Assembly: GCA_020718645.1 (NCBI GenBank)
Contig: DYRQ01000007.1
Span: 1-44,853 of the forward strand
DNA length: 44,853 bases
Source of the DNA: Verrucomicrobium spinosum
GTDB lineage: Bacteria > Verrucomicrobiota > Verrucomicrobiia > JADLBR01 > JAIBCM01
Direction: 5' to 3'
Shown here: positions 19,647 to 27,592 of the stretch, one piece after another
Layout: each line of letters opens with the position of its first letter
Position numbering within the stretch: the stretch's first letter is position 1
Notes under the pieces: generated by a model
Told to the model about the DNA's origin: nothing
Seen by the model: only the letters and a program-made list of their open reading frames with translations
Database searches by the model: none
Made by a program: the position numbers and the translations under genes

Positions 19647-20383
19647 TTGCTGCAAATAAAAATCCGGCTTTGGATGTGTTGTTGTATATCTACATCAGGA
19701 CGCTTTTCAAAAATCGGTTTAGTGGCGTCTATGTGCGCGGGTTGGAGCACTACCGTGATTTGGACAGGAACAAACCGGTGATCTGCTTGGCCAACCACCA
19801 TAATTGGTGGGATGGCTTGGTGGCCTTTTATCTGAGCCGCTATAACTGGCGCAAAAAAGGGTATTGCATGATGGAGGAGAAGCAGCTCCGGCATTACCAG
19901 TTTTTTACATGGCTGGGGGCGTTTTCGGTGGATCTTTCCAACCCGCTGCGGGCGGCCGCCTCTGTGCGTTATACGATGGATTTACTGCAGAAGCCCGAGA
20001 CATTGGTCTGGATTTTCCCCCAGGGAAAGATCGTGCCCTCGAGCACTCCCATCCAGGCTAAGGAAGGAACTTCGTTTATGGCCAACCACCTGCCGAAAGT
20101 GCAGTTGTTGCCGGTGGCGTTCCGCTACGAATTTTTCCGCGATGACAAGCCCGTGGTGATGGTGCAGATCGGTAAACCTTTTTCCGGTAAACGCCCGATG
20201 AGTGACGGGGATATCGGAGACATGATACGCCAAGAATATGCACTCGTGGACGCTAGTGCTCGGGCGCAAGATTTGACAGGTTTCAAACCAATCGTGGCAC
20301 CTGCCTTGCCGATCAACAAACGATGGGAGTGGTTCCTGCTCCTCTGCCAAGGTCGGCTCGACAAGTTTCATTCTGATAACTGA
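19643..20383 (+). CDS. PlsC-type 1-acyl-glycerol-3-phosphate acyltransferase family protein
   Basis: Glycerophosphate-acyltransferase fold protein of 246 residues. Block I is NHHNWWDG, with the catalytic His52-x4-Asp57. The block III equivalent is FPQGKIVP (125-132), with Gln where FPEG is usual. It is short and probably monotopic; only weakly hydrophobic segments are visible. ATG overlaps the terpene-synthase stop by 4 bp, and the GT2 gene starts 1 bp after its own stop. In phospholipid synthesis plsC is rarely placed like this. The context suggests an acyl transfer to a terpenoid glycoside, but ordinary lysophosphatidate acylation cannot be excluded. Confidence 0.9.
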   Translation: MIAANKNPALDVLLYIYIRTLFKNRFSGVYVRGLEHYRDLDRNKPVICLANHHNWWDGLVAFYLSRYNWRKKGYCMMEEKQLRHYQFFTWLGAFSVDLSNPLRAAASVRYTMDLLQKPETLVWIFPQGKIVPSSTPIQAKEGTSFMANHLPKVQLLPVAFRYEFFRDDKPVVMVQIGKPFSGKRPMSDGDIGDMIRQEYALVDASARAQDLTGFKPIVAPALPINKRWEWFLLLCQGRLDKFHSDN

Positions 20384-20384
20384 G

Positions 20385-21527
20385 ATGGCCGTGGATGCTT
20401 TGGCTGTGGGAGTGGCCGCTGCGGTGGCTGGTAACGCTTTTTTCCTCTGTAACGGGGCTCTAGGTCTCAGCCTGTTTTGTGCGCCCCGGCGAAGCACCCC
20501 ACACCCGGAGGCTACAGTTTCTGTGCTCATTCCGGCGAGGAATGAGGCGGCTCGTATAGGGCCGTGCCTAGACTCCCTGCGACATATACCCGAGGCCACT
20601 GAGATCCTAGTGCTCGACGATTTTTCTGAGGATGGGACAGCGGAGGTGGTGGCAGAGTTTGCTCAGAGGGATTCTCGCATCCGGTGCCTGCGCGGAAACC
20701 CATTGCCGGAAGGATGGACTGGCAAGTGTTGGGCCGCCCACCAACTTTCATTGGCAGCGCGGGGCGATTACCTGCTGTTTACCGATGCTGACACGGAACA
20801 TTTTCCTGGGGGTCTAGGACAAGCTATGTCCTACATGGTTTCCGAGAACGCTGATATGCTTTCTGCTTGGCCTCTCCAGCGTATGGCGACTTGGTCGGAG
20901 CGTTGGATTATACCGTGGATGCACATGCTGATCCTCGCGGTGAGACCGCATTGGATGGAGCGGTGGATGAGGTTTCCTGTCCTAGGGGCAGCCAATGGGC
21001 AGTTCGTGCTCTTCCGGGCTTCCTCTTACCGGCAGGTGGGTGGGCATACTGCGGTGGCGGGCAGTGTGGTGGAAGATATCGGCTTGGCGCGTCTCATGCT
21101 CGGAGCGGGGCTCAAATCGCTCAATGTGGATGGCACGCAGATCGTGGGCTGCCACATGTATGCGGGGTGGGGGGAGTTGGTGCAGGGGTTCACCAAGAAT
21201 TTGCGCCCGGCTGTCGGGGGTGGGGATGTAGCGTTTTGTTTATTCCACTTGCTGCTATTTGTCTGTCTGTCGCTGCCGTGGTTTCTGGTTCCCATACTTG
21301 CTGTGATAGGGAGAGGGCTCGAACTCTGCCTCGTCGTGAGTGCTGTCTGCGGGACTTTAGTGCTGCGTGGGTGTATGGCTTGGCGCTTTCGTGGCACATG
21401 GGACTCAGTGGTGGCGCACCCTATAGCTCATCTCTTCTTGATGGGGATAGCAGCCCGCAGCATGGTCAGAGCGGCTGGAGCAGGAGTGGAATGGAAAGGA
21501 AGGGTCTATGCCCGACCCAAGGCGTAG
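20385..21527 (+). CDS. Membrane GT2 family glycosyltransferase (CrtQ-like)
   Basis: 380-residue GT-A glycosyltransferase: VSVLIPARNEAARIG (45-59), VLDDFSEDGT (76-85) and the metal-binding D-x-D in FTDADTEH (Asp134, Asp136). NPLPEGWTGKCWAAHQ (105-120), ANGQFVLFRASSYRQVGGH and VVEDIGLARLM are features I associate with CrtQ-type carotenoid glycosyltransferases. There is one N-terminal hydrophobic helix (about 8-33) and at least two near the C-terminus (LFVCLSLPWFLVPIL and following). It is the last gene of the deacetylase-synthase-acyltransferase-GT2 operon. Acceptor and sugar donor are inferred from context only. Confidence 0.9.
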   Translation: MAVDALAVGVAAAVAGNAFFLCNGALGLSLFCAPRRSTPHPEATVSVLIPARNEAARIGPCLDSLRHIPEATEILVLDDFSEDGTAEVVAEFAQRDSRIRCLRGNPLPEGWTGKCWAAHQLSLAARGDYLLFTDADTEHFPGGLGQAMSYMVSENADMLSAWPLQRMATWSERWIIPWMHMLILAVRPHWMERWMRFPVLGAANGQFVLFRASSYRQVGGHTAVAGSVVEDIGLARLMLGAGLKSLNVDGTQIVGCHMYAGWGELVQGFTKNLRPAVGGGDVAFCLFHLLLFVCLSLPWFLVPILAVIGRGLELCLVVSAVCGTLVLRGCMAWRFRGTWDSVVAHPIAHLFLMGIAARSMVRAAGAGVEWKGRVYARPKA

Positions 21528-21611
21528 GATTGGGTGAGGTTTTTCTTGGAAAGAGAAGGGGGGCAGAACCCGAATAGAGAAGCGTCTTAGCGTCTGCGGT
21601 TCACAAGTGGT

Positions 21612-22586
21612 TTAGCGAATCAGAAAAGCGAGCGCGAGTGCGATAATCGTGGTGAAGGTAACACCGATTCCACACCAGCTTGCAGCGGTGTTAAAAAGCT
21701 GTTTTTTCCGAATGTCAGCCAAGGCATAGTCTAGTGCTGCTGAGGCATCTTTGGTGTTGGCGGGGCGGCGGGCAGGATCAAGTTCGATCATGGAATGAAT
21801 CCAGCGCAGGATGGAAGCGGGCAGGTCGGGACGAAGTGCTGCCAGCGGGGGGGCAGGGGAGTGGAGGCGCATCCGGGCGATAGACTGGGAGTCCTTGCCT
21901 TCGAAAGCATCACGCGCGCTGAGGGCGTAATAGAAGACGAGACCCAGCGAGTAGATATCGGAGCGTTCATCGCAGCACTGGGACATCAATACCTCTGGGG
22001 AGACATAGGGCGGTGAACCCAAGAAAATATCGCTGGTATCTCTCGTGCCAGTGGATCGTGCGCAACCCATGTCGAGGAGTTTGACCTGCGTATTGCCTGC
22101 AGGGTCTTCCCAGACAAGGATGTTCTCGGGCTTGACATCGTTGTGGATGAGGGAGGCCGTGTGGATAGAACCGAGGGCGGAGAGGCATTGTTTAGCAAAG
22201 GCGAGGAAGGGATCTAGCGCCATCGGTTCATAGCGAACTATGGTGTCCACAGTGCGGCCTTCGACAAACTCCATGACCATGACATCGCCCATGGGGTCGG
22301 TAGTGTAGTCATGGACTGCAGGGAGGTTGGGGTGGGATAAAGAAGCGAGAGTCCGAGCCTCTTTTCGCAGCTCCATGGGTTTGCAGGGCATGGAGGACTG
22401 GGTGCTTCTGATGCGTTTCATCGCGACTCGGCGGTTGAGCTCTAGGTCCCAGCCGGCATACACAGTGCCAAGCCCGCCTCTCCCGATCACATGGCCTTGC
22501 ATGTAGCGCCGCCCCTCATCTTGCGAAGTCTGCGGCAGCTTACCCGTGGATATGCGGGTGGCTGTAGATGACAGGGCAGAGGACAT
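21612..22586 (-). CDS. Membrane-anchored Ser/Thr protein kinase (PknB type, non-RD)
   Basis: 324-residue Hanks-type kinase. P-loop IGRGGLGTVYAG (34-45), Lys57 in VAMKRI, Glu76, catalytic loop IHNDVKPENIL with Asp150, metal Asp172 in LLDMGCA, and an APE-like PYVSPEVL. The usual Arg before Asp150 is Asn, so this is a non-RD kinase that may not need activation-loop phosphorylation. A single C-terminal helix (about 303-323, FTTIIALALAFLIR) anchors it, with no extracellular sensor domain after it. Its ATG shares one base with the receiver stop (TAATG), so sensor, receiver and kinase are made together. Confidence 0.93.
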   Translation of the reverse strand: MSSALSSTATRISTGKLPQTSQDEGRRYMQGHVIGRGGLGTVYAGWDLELNRRVAMKRIRSTQSSMPCKPMELRKEARTLASLSHPNLPAVHDYTTDPMGDVMVMEFVEGRTVDTIVRYEPMALDPFLAFAKQCLSALGSIHTASLIHNDVKPENILVWEDPAGNTQVKLLDMGCARSTGTRDTSDIFLGSPPYVSPEVLMSQCCDERSDIYSLGLVFYYALSARDAFEGKDSQSIARMRLHSPAPPLAALRPDLPASILRWIHSMIELDPARRPANTKDASAALDYALADIRKKQLFNTAASWCGIGVTFTTIIALALAFLIR

Positions 22587-22957
22587 TATTTCGATGGCAT
22601 CAGGCTCTTGACCTCGTTGAGGAGCACGGAGGGGGAAATGGGTTTAACTAGATAGCACTGGACGCCGAGTGACTGGGCTTTGTCCAGCAAGTGGGGGTTT
22701 GTCGCCGCTGTGAGCATAATGGCAATCACATGTTGGTATTGGGGTTGGCTTTTGAGCGAACCCAAGAGGTCGAGCCCATGTTGCCCAGGCATTTCTTGGT
22801 CGAGCACCAGCAAGTCGGGGACGAATCCTTCCTTCAAAACAGCTCGTGCACTGTCGGCGCTTTCGGCGGTCTTGATGGTCAGATTGCTATTTTGCTGCAA
22901 GACCATCAGGAGCATTTCAAGGATCAAAGGGTCGTCATCAACGCAAAGGATGTTCAT
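22586..22957 (-). CDS. Single-domain response regulator (CheY-like receiver)
   Basis: 123-residue stand-alone receiver domain. The acidic pocket is VDDDP (7-10), the phospho-acceptor Asp53 sits in VLDQEMPG, the switch Thr83 in MLTAAT and Lys105 in LVKPISP. No output domain follows. It overlaps the upstream sensor gene by 4 bp and the downstream kinase gene by 1 bp. No histidine kinase is present in this operon, so the phosphodonor must come from elsewhere, or the receiver may act as an adaptor or substrate for the Ser/Thr kinase. Confidence 0.95.
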   Translation of the reverse strand: MNILCVDDDPLILEMLLMVLQQNSNLTIKTAESADSARAVLKEGFVPDLLVLDQEMPGQHGLDLLGSLKSQPQYQHVIAIMLTAATNPHLLDKAQSLGVQCYLVKPISPSVLLNEVKSLMPSK

Positions 22958-23733
22958 GGGTGGAGTTCCTGGAGGGCTGGGTTATTATCGGGGATTACAA
23001 AAGCAATGGTATATTTCCGTCCTCGGCCTTGTCCCAGTTGAGCCGTATGGAGGAAGGTGAGTGCCGAGCGGGTTTGTTTGGGCAAGCCAGATCTATATTC
23101 GAAACGGCAGGTTCGCTGAATTTCATCGGGCTTGGCATCAGCCTCTTTGTCGGAACTCATGAGGATGGTGTTCCCCAAGCGGCGAGAGAGAATGTCTTCG
23201 CGGCTGTTCTCCAAAAAGTCGGCGAAGGACTGATTGCAGTCGAGCATCTGACCGGATTCGAAGTCACAGATAAAGGCTGGGTCGGACTGCTTGAGGAAGT
23301 AGGACTCATAAATCTGGCCAGGGGCACGGGCTGTGCGGTTATTGGTCGACTCAGCCAGTAGCGTGTTGCAGAGGTCGGCGACCTCTTTCCATGTAGAACC
23401 GCCCTCGCGAAAAAATATGGCAGGAGCCACAGGGGACTTGTGCTCGATCGAAGCACGGAGCTGGCGCGCCATGAGTCGCGCAGCGTGATTAAACAGGGCG
23501 ATCAGTCCCAAGAGAGTCATCAGGAAGATGCCAGCCGCCGCAACAGCAGCCTTGTGCGCCGATGGCCCGAGCGGAGCTAAGAACGCCGCCAGAGCAGCAG
23601 CATGGAGCGCAAAGAGACCTGAGGCCCAAACCACGATGGAGGCGGGCAGACTCCACCAACCAGAACTCATGGTTCGAGCCGGCTTGGGAGCCACTTGATG
23701 CTCGCGTGTTCCAGATAGTGTTACAACTTTCAC
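22954..23733 (-). CDS. Membrane protein with PAS-like sensory domain
   Basis: 259 residues. Two transmembrane helices (about 28-50 and 63-83) are followed by a short linker and a PAS-like domain (about 135-255) with DPAFICDFESGQMLDCNQSFADFL and a FLENSREDILSRRLGN helix. There is no histidine-kinase, GGDEF or methyl-acceptor output domain. The protein therefore looks like a bare membrane sensor whose partners are the receiver and kinase encoded next to it. GTG at 23733 is the first start; ATG at 23670 (MSSGWWSLPAS) is an alternative that keeps both helices. It is transcribed divergently from the gene at 23850. Confidence 0.8.
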   Translation of the reverse strand: MKVVTLSGTREHQVAPKPARTMSSGWWSLPASIVVWASGLFALHAAALAAFLAPLGPSAHKAAVAAAGIFLMTLLGLIALFNHAARLMARQLRASIEHKSPVAPAIFFREGGSTWKEVADLCNTLLAESTNNRTARAPGQIYESYFLKQSDPAFICDFESGQMLDCNQSFADFLENSREDILSRRLGNTILMSSDKEADAKPDEIQRTCRFEYRSGLPKQTRSALTFLHTAQLGQGRGRKYTIAFVIPDNNPALQELHP

Positions 23734-23740
23734 AGGGTCA

Positions 23741-23772
23741 CTCTTGTCAGTAATCAGCAGTCATGACAAGAG
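23741..23772. promoter_or_regulatory. 9-bp inverted repeat between divergent genes (possible operator)
   Basis: CTCTTGTCA (23741-23749) and TGACAAGAG (23764-23772) form a perfect 9-bp inverted repeat with a 14-nt centre. It lies 8 bp upstream of the sensor GTG and about 78 bp upstream of the divergent ATG. A second small repeat, ATATG-CAAA-CATAT, follows at 23776-23789. A dimeric regulator site or a leader hairpin is possible. There is no T-run, so it is not a typical terminator. Confidence 0.45.
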
Positions 23773-23849
23773 GCGATATGCAAACATATGGTGCCAAAAT
23801 TGTGTCAGACTCCTTTTCATGCTTGTATTGTGGCATAATATGACTCGAA

Positions 23850-24680
23850 ATGAATAATGAACCTGTCTTAGAAAAGGTTGCCGTTGGGTGGCTGCTGCTG
23901 GCACTCCTCCTAGTGCTGGTGGCGACGGTTCTGCTTTATCGTCATGCCTCTCGGGGCACAGCGAATGTCTCAGACACCATCTCTGTGGAAGAGTCTCGAC
24001 AACGCGTGTCTGAAATCCGGATCCTGACCCACGAAAACGCGGCTCAATTCGAAAAACTGGTGGTGCGTCGAGGCATGATGGTGTCCCAGGTGGTGCAGGC
24101 ACTTGATGGCGTGGAGCTGGAACGGGTTGCTGATCCAAGCTTGGAGATGGAGTTTACCTCGGTCCGCTATGACATGTTGCGCACAGTATATTTGCTGGCG
24201 GCACTGGTTCTGGAAAAACCGCTCTACAACGAATCGGTTCTCACACTGCTTGGGCGCCTCGTTGAAAAAGATAAAAAGGAATTTGGAAACGCAGCGAAAG
24301 TCGCCAGTGCCACCTATCGCATGGCTGAAATGTCGGGCACCTGGGCGGCTTCCCTCGGAGTTTCCACGAGCGATATTCAGAGGGTATTTGGTGAAATGAA
24401 AATGGTGGACTCCCGCCTGAAAGTCGCCCACTACCAAATCATCAATGGACTCTACCGCAGCGCGGAGTTACTGGCCTTGGCAGCCAAACAGCTCGGTGTA
24501 GAATCCGCGCAAGCAGACGAAATCATCGCTGAGATGAAGCGGGTGGAAACACAAACCACCGACACCATGCTACGCATGAAAAACGGATTGGAGTCTGTGA
24601 ATAAAATTTTGCAACAGATAGAACCGCTGGTCAAGGAAGGCTCGAAAACGCAGGAAAGCCGATCGAGCAGCAGAGAGTAA
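23850..24680 (+). CDS. Single-pass membrane protein with long helical region, unknown function
   Basis: 276 residues, not recognised. One N-terminal transmembrane helix (about 13-34, GWLLLALLLVLVATVLLY) is followed by an entirely helical, charged region likely to form coiled coils. The end (ADEIIAEMKRVETQTTDTMLRMKNGLESVNKILQQIE) is rich in polar heptad-like spacing, reminiscent of the helical bundles of membrane receptors. No HAMP, PAS or methyl-accepting hairpin can be identified. It is divergent from the sensor-receiver-kinase operon and shares the 116-bp intergenic region with its inverted repeat, so it may be part of the same signalling unit. Confidence 0.75.
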   Translation: MNNEPVLEKVAVGWLLLALLLVLVATVLLYRHASRGTANVSDTISVEESRQRVSEIRILTHENAAQFEKLVVRRGMMVSQVVQALDGVELERVADPSLEMEFTSVRYDMLRTVYLLAALVLEKPLYNESVLTLLGRLVEKDKKEFGNAAKVASATYRMAEMSGTWAASLGVSTSDIQRVFGEMKMVDSRLKVAHYQIINGLYRSAELLALAAKQLGVESAQADEIIAEMKRVETQTTDTMLRMKNGLESVNKILQQIEPLVKEGSKTQESRSSSRE

Positions 24681-24825
24681 GCCCAGCCCCGAGAAATCCA
24701 GGAGAGATCCTAGCAGGGAGGTGGGCACTCAGAATTAAATTGCCTGTCTGGACAGATTTTCTCAACCTCATCGCATTATCGAAGTGTAATATTGCGGTTA
24801 TTCTTTGGTTTTGTAGGATCGCTGC

Positions 24826-26322
24826 ATGAAACCCAAGAATCTTACTTTGCTGAAAATAACTGTTTTGACTCTTTCTCTGTTACTCCCTCTCTATTCTTGG
24901 GCGCAGAGTTCTATACTAAGACTGCCTCGGATTTTTACTGATCATGCGGTCTTGCAGCGCGATGTCGAAGTCCCGATCTGGGGTTGGGCTGCTCCCGGAG
25001 CTGATGTCCGGATAACCTTCAAAGATCAATCTGTCTCAGCCACAGTGGATGGCGAAGGCAAGTGGATGGCGAGGCTATCGGCTCTCTCTGCCGATGCCAC
25101 GGGTGCAGAGCTTACTGTCAGTTCTGGCAGTGAGAAAATCATCCTCAAAAATGTGCTAGTAGGAGAGGTATGGCTCTGCGGCGGTCGCTCCCAATGGACG
25201 ATCAGCGTGTCGAAAATGCTGGCTGCCATGAAAGCTATAGACCCCACGCTCGAAGCCGAGGTGGCACAGATCCAATACCCCTCGGTCCGCATGATCGCGG
25301 TGAATACCAAAAAACCCATGCTTGAGCCGCAGTCAGACTTTGAAAGCAGCAAGGGTTGGGTGGAAGCCACTCAGTCCAATATCTCCTCCTATCCTGCTAT
25401 TTCTGTAATTTTTGCTCACAACCTCTACAAATCACTGAATATCCCCATCGGTGTCATTACCAATAACTGGGGTGGCAGCACAGCACCTCTCTGGATTCGC
25501 TTTGAGGCTTTTGAGGTCTTTTCCAAAGGAGGTGCTGTCGCAATAGCAGATGCAAACTACGAAAAAGAGAGTGCCGCGCACCACAAACAGGGTGCTGGCG
25601 ATTACGCCGACGACAAGAGGCCGGGCATCCTGTGGAACTCCCATGTCCTCCCGCTCGTTCCCTATGCCATACGAGGCTTGGCTTGGTATCTGGACGATAT
25701 TGATGGCCCCAAGGCCGAGTTGCTGATCAACGATTGGCGCCAGCAGTGGGGTCAAGAATTTGCTGTATTGTTAAATCAAGTTCACCCTGCCGATAAAGCA
25801 GGAAAACTGGCAGACCCCGATATGTCCAAAGTCAAAACTCCTGCGCCGAAAAATCGCGAGGGGCTCATGGATCTCGAGAAAAAACTCTCGAGAGTCTGGA
25901 CCGCCTGCAACGCTGATTTGGGGGACGAAGTGGACATGAGTAATATCCATCCTGCCAACAAACGACCCGTGGGTGAACGCCTAGCACTTTTGGCCAGAGC
26001 CAAAGTCTATGGCGAGGAGATCCCTCACCATTCCCCCCTTTTCAAAGAGATGCAAGTGGACGGAAACAAGGCTGTCCTATCATTTAACTACCCTGGCGGT
26101 GGCTTGGTGTGTCATGGTGAAAAATTAGAGGGATTTGCCGTGCATGATGGCCAATCATGGGCATGGGCTGAAGCCAGTATCACGGGGCTGGATCAAGTGA
26201 CTTTGACTCACCCCTCGGGTGGCGTCCCCCAGAAGGTTCGCTACGCTTGGGCCGCCTATCCTACCATGACACTCTATACAAAAGAGGGGTTGCCAGCGGC
26301 ACCATTTCGCACGGATCGCTGA
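24826..26322 (+). CDS. Sialate O-acetylesterase-like (SGNH) protein with altered active site
   Basis: 498-residue exported protein (signal peptide to about 26, SWAQ). The order of segments is that of bacterial SIAE-type esterases: an N-terminal beta-sandwich with LPRIFTDHAVLQRDVEVPIWGWAAPG, then the SGNH domain. Block I, usually GQSNM, reads GRSQW, with Ser122 retained. The WGGS block is kept (NNWGGSTAPLW). The WYQGE block reads WYLDD, and the DIHP catalytic end reads NIHP. Three of four blocks are therefore changed, and the protein may be a non-catalytic carbohydrate binder or have a shifted mechanism. It stands alone on the plus strand; the frame is intact and uses normal codons, so it is not an obvious pseudogene. 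Confidence 0.85.
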   Translation: MKPKNLTLLKITVLTLSLLLPLYSWAQSSILRLPRIFTDHAVLQRDVEVPIWGWAAPGADVRITFKDQSVSATVDGEGKWMARLSALSADATGAELTVSSGSEKIILKNVLVGEVWLCGGRSQWTISVSKMLAAMKAIDPTLEAEVAQIQYPSVRMIAVNTKKPMLEPQSDFESSKGWVEATQSNISSYPAISVIFAHNLYKSLNIPIGVITNNWGGSTAPLWIRFEAFEVFSKGGAVAIADANYEKESAAHHKQGAGDYADDKRPGILWNSHVLPLVPYAIRGLAWYLDDIDGPKAELLINDWRQQWGQEFAVLLNQVHPADKAGKLADPDMSKVKTPAPKNREGLMDLEKKLSRVWTACNADLGDEVDMSNIHPANKRPVGERLALLARAKVYGEEIPHHSPLFKEMQVDGNKAVLSFNYPGGGLVCHGEKLEGFAVHDGQSWAWAEASITGLDQVTLTHPSGGVPQKVRYAWAAYPTMTLYTKEGLPAAPFRTDR

Positions 26323-26391
26323 TAGGCTCCAATCAGACTTTCGTTAAGCTACAGGAGCGGTGGCGTGGCAGCCAGCGGGACTACAGGCAGA

Positions 26392-26832
26392 TCAAACAGC
26401 CAAGTGCGGCCATTGGTTGCGCCACTCGATTGGGGTGCGTATGGGGCGTCCTTTGTCCATCTGCAAACAGGCGAGTGTCTGGTGGCAGCGGACGATGATG
26501 GATCCGTCTGCTGGCCGCTCAACCACGAAAGAGATGCTAAAGCTAGCTTTGCCCAAGCGGTCGAGTTTAGAGTGAATCACCAGCAGATCGCCGAGGCGCG
26601 CAGGCTTCACATAATCTATCTCCGTGCGTGCCACAACAGGGGCAACGACATTACGAGCCATCTCTAGGAGGCTCCACCCGAGGTGTTCTGCGAGGCGGGT
26701 GCGGGCTTCTTCGATATGGCGAAGGTAAGCGATGTTATGGACCACACCGCCTGCGTCCGTATCGTAGTAGTAGATGCGCACAGGCACATCGAGGCAGGGA
26801 TCCGAGGGAAGGTCGGGAGAGATGTGGATCAT
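26392..26832 (-). CDS. YbgC/4-hydroxybenzoyl-CoA-type acyl-CoA thioesterase
   Basis: Hot-dog-fold thioesterase of 146 residues. VRIYYYDTDAGGVVHNIAYLRHIEEAR carries the family's Tyr-x-Asp-Thr-Asp-x-x-Gly-Val-Val core with the catalytic Asp. The end CHQTLACLQMDKGRPIRTP is also typical. The frame is open 29 codons further to 26919, inside ppk2. ATG at 26832 overlaps the ppk2 stop (ATGA) and starts MIHISPDLPSDP, so I chose it. It may belong with Tol-Pal-type envelope maintenance or with acyl-CoA turnover; no tol genes are in the window. Confidence 0.9.
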   Translation of the reverse strand: MIHISPDLPSDPCLDVPVRIYYYDTDAGGVVHNIAYLRHIEEARTRLAEHLGWSLLEMARNVVAPVVARTEIDYVKPARLGDLLVIHSKLDRLGKASFSISFVVERPADGSIIVRCHQTLACLQMDKGRPIRTPIEWRNQWPHLAV

Positions 26833-27560
26833 TCGAAGAACTCGTGCAGACGAGCTACTACCGTGCGGGCGACCGAAGTGCGAGCAAACCACTTGTAGTT
26901 GGTGCCGACAACATGCCACGGGGCACAGGCAGTATGAGTCTGGCGGAACATTTCCTCAGCCGCCTCATTGTGGAGTTTCCACTTGCGGCGGTTGCGCCAG
27001 TCTTCGTCATTGATTTTCCAGTGTTTGTAGGGGTCGGCCTCTCGGGCGCGAAAGCGGCGGAGTTGCTCGTCCTTGCTGATGTGGAGATAGAACTTGATGA
27101 TGATCGTGCCATCGTCCGTGAGCATTTTTTCGAGGGCGTTAATCTCGCTGTAGGCTCTTTGCCACTCTTCCTCTTGTGCGAATTTCTCCACGCGCTCCAC
27201 CAGCACACGGCCATACCATGAGCGGTCGAAGATGCAGATCTCACCGCGCTTGGGGAGTTTGTTCCAGAAGCGCCACAGGTAGTGGTGCGCATACTCTTCT
27301 GGCGTCGGCTTGACGACAGAATACACACGCACGGTGCGAGGATCCAGTTTCTCGGTGATGCGTCGGATGCATCCCCCCTTGCCGGCGGCATCGGGGCCTT
27401 CGAACACCAAGACCACCGAGTGATTGCTCTCCATGAGCACGCGCTGCATGCGCAGCAGGTCGAGCTGGTAGGTGGCAATTTTGTCGGCGTAAACCCCCTT
27501 GGACTCGAACTTCTCGTCTAGTGGAAGTTCATCCAATTCGATTTTCAGCGGTTTGACCAT
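26829..27560 (-). CDS. ppk2: Polyphosphate kinase 2 (PPK2) family nucleotide phosphotransferase
   Basis: Transfers phosphate between polyphosphate and a nucleotide. 243 residues: Walker A GPDAAGKGG (Lys63 in the longest frame), Walker B FDRSWYGR (Asp114) and a lid region with RFRAREADPYKHWKINDEDW. It is a single-domain PPK2. Class I (NDP), II (NMP) or III (both) cannot be told by eye. The longest frame starts at GTG 27566, but GGAG lies 8 nt before the ATG at 27560, which I prefer. It is downstream of gnd by about 30 bp and overlaps the thioesterase by 4 bp. Confidence 0.93.
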   Translation of the reverse strand: MVKPLKIELDELPLDEKFESKGVYADKIATYQLDLLRMQRVLMESNHSVVLVFEGPDAAGKGGCIRRITEKLDPRTVRVYSVVKPTPEEYAHHYLWRFWNKLPKRGEICIFDRSWYGRVLVERVEKFAQEEEWQRAYSEINALEKMLTDDGTIIIKFYLHISKDEQLRRFRAREADPYKHWKINDEDWRNRRKWKLHNEAAEEMFRQTHTACAPWHVVGTNYKWFARTSVARTVVARLHEFFE

Positions 27561-27592
27561 ACTCACAGCTCCAGGATCAGGGTGCGATGAGG

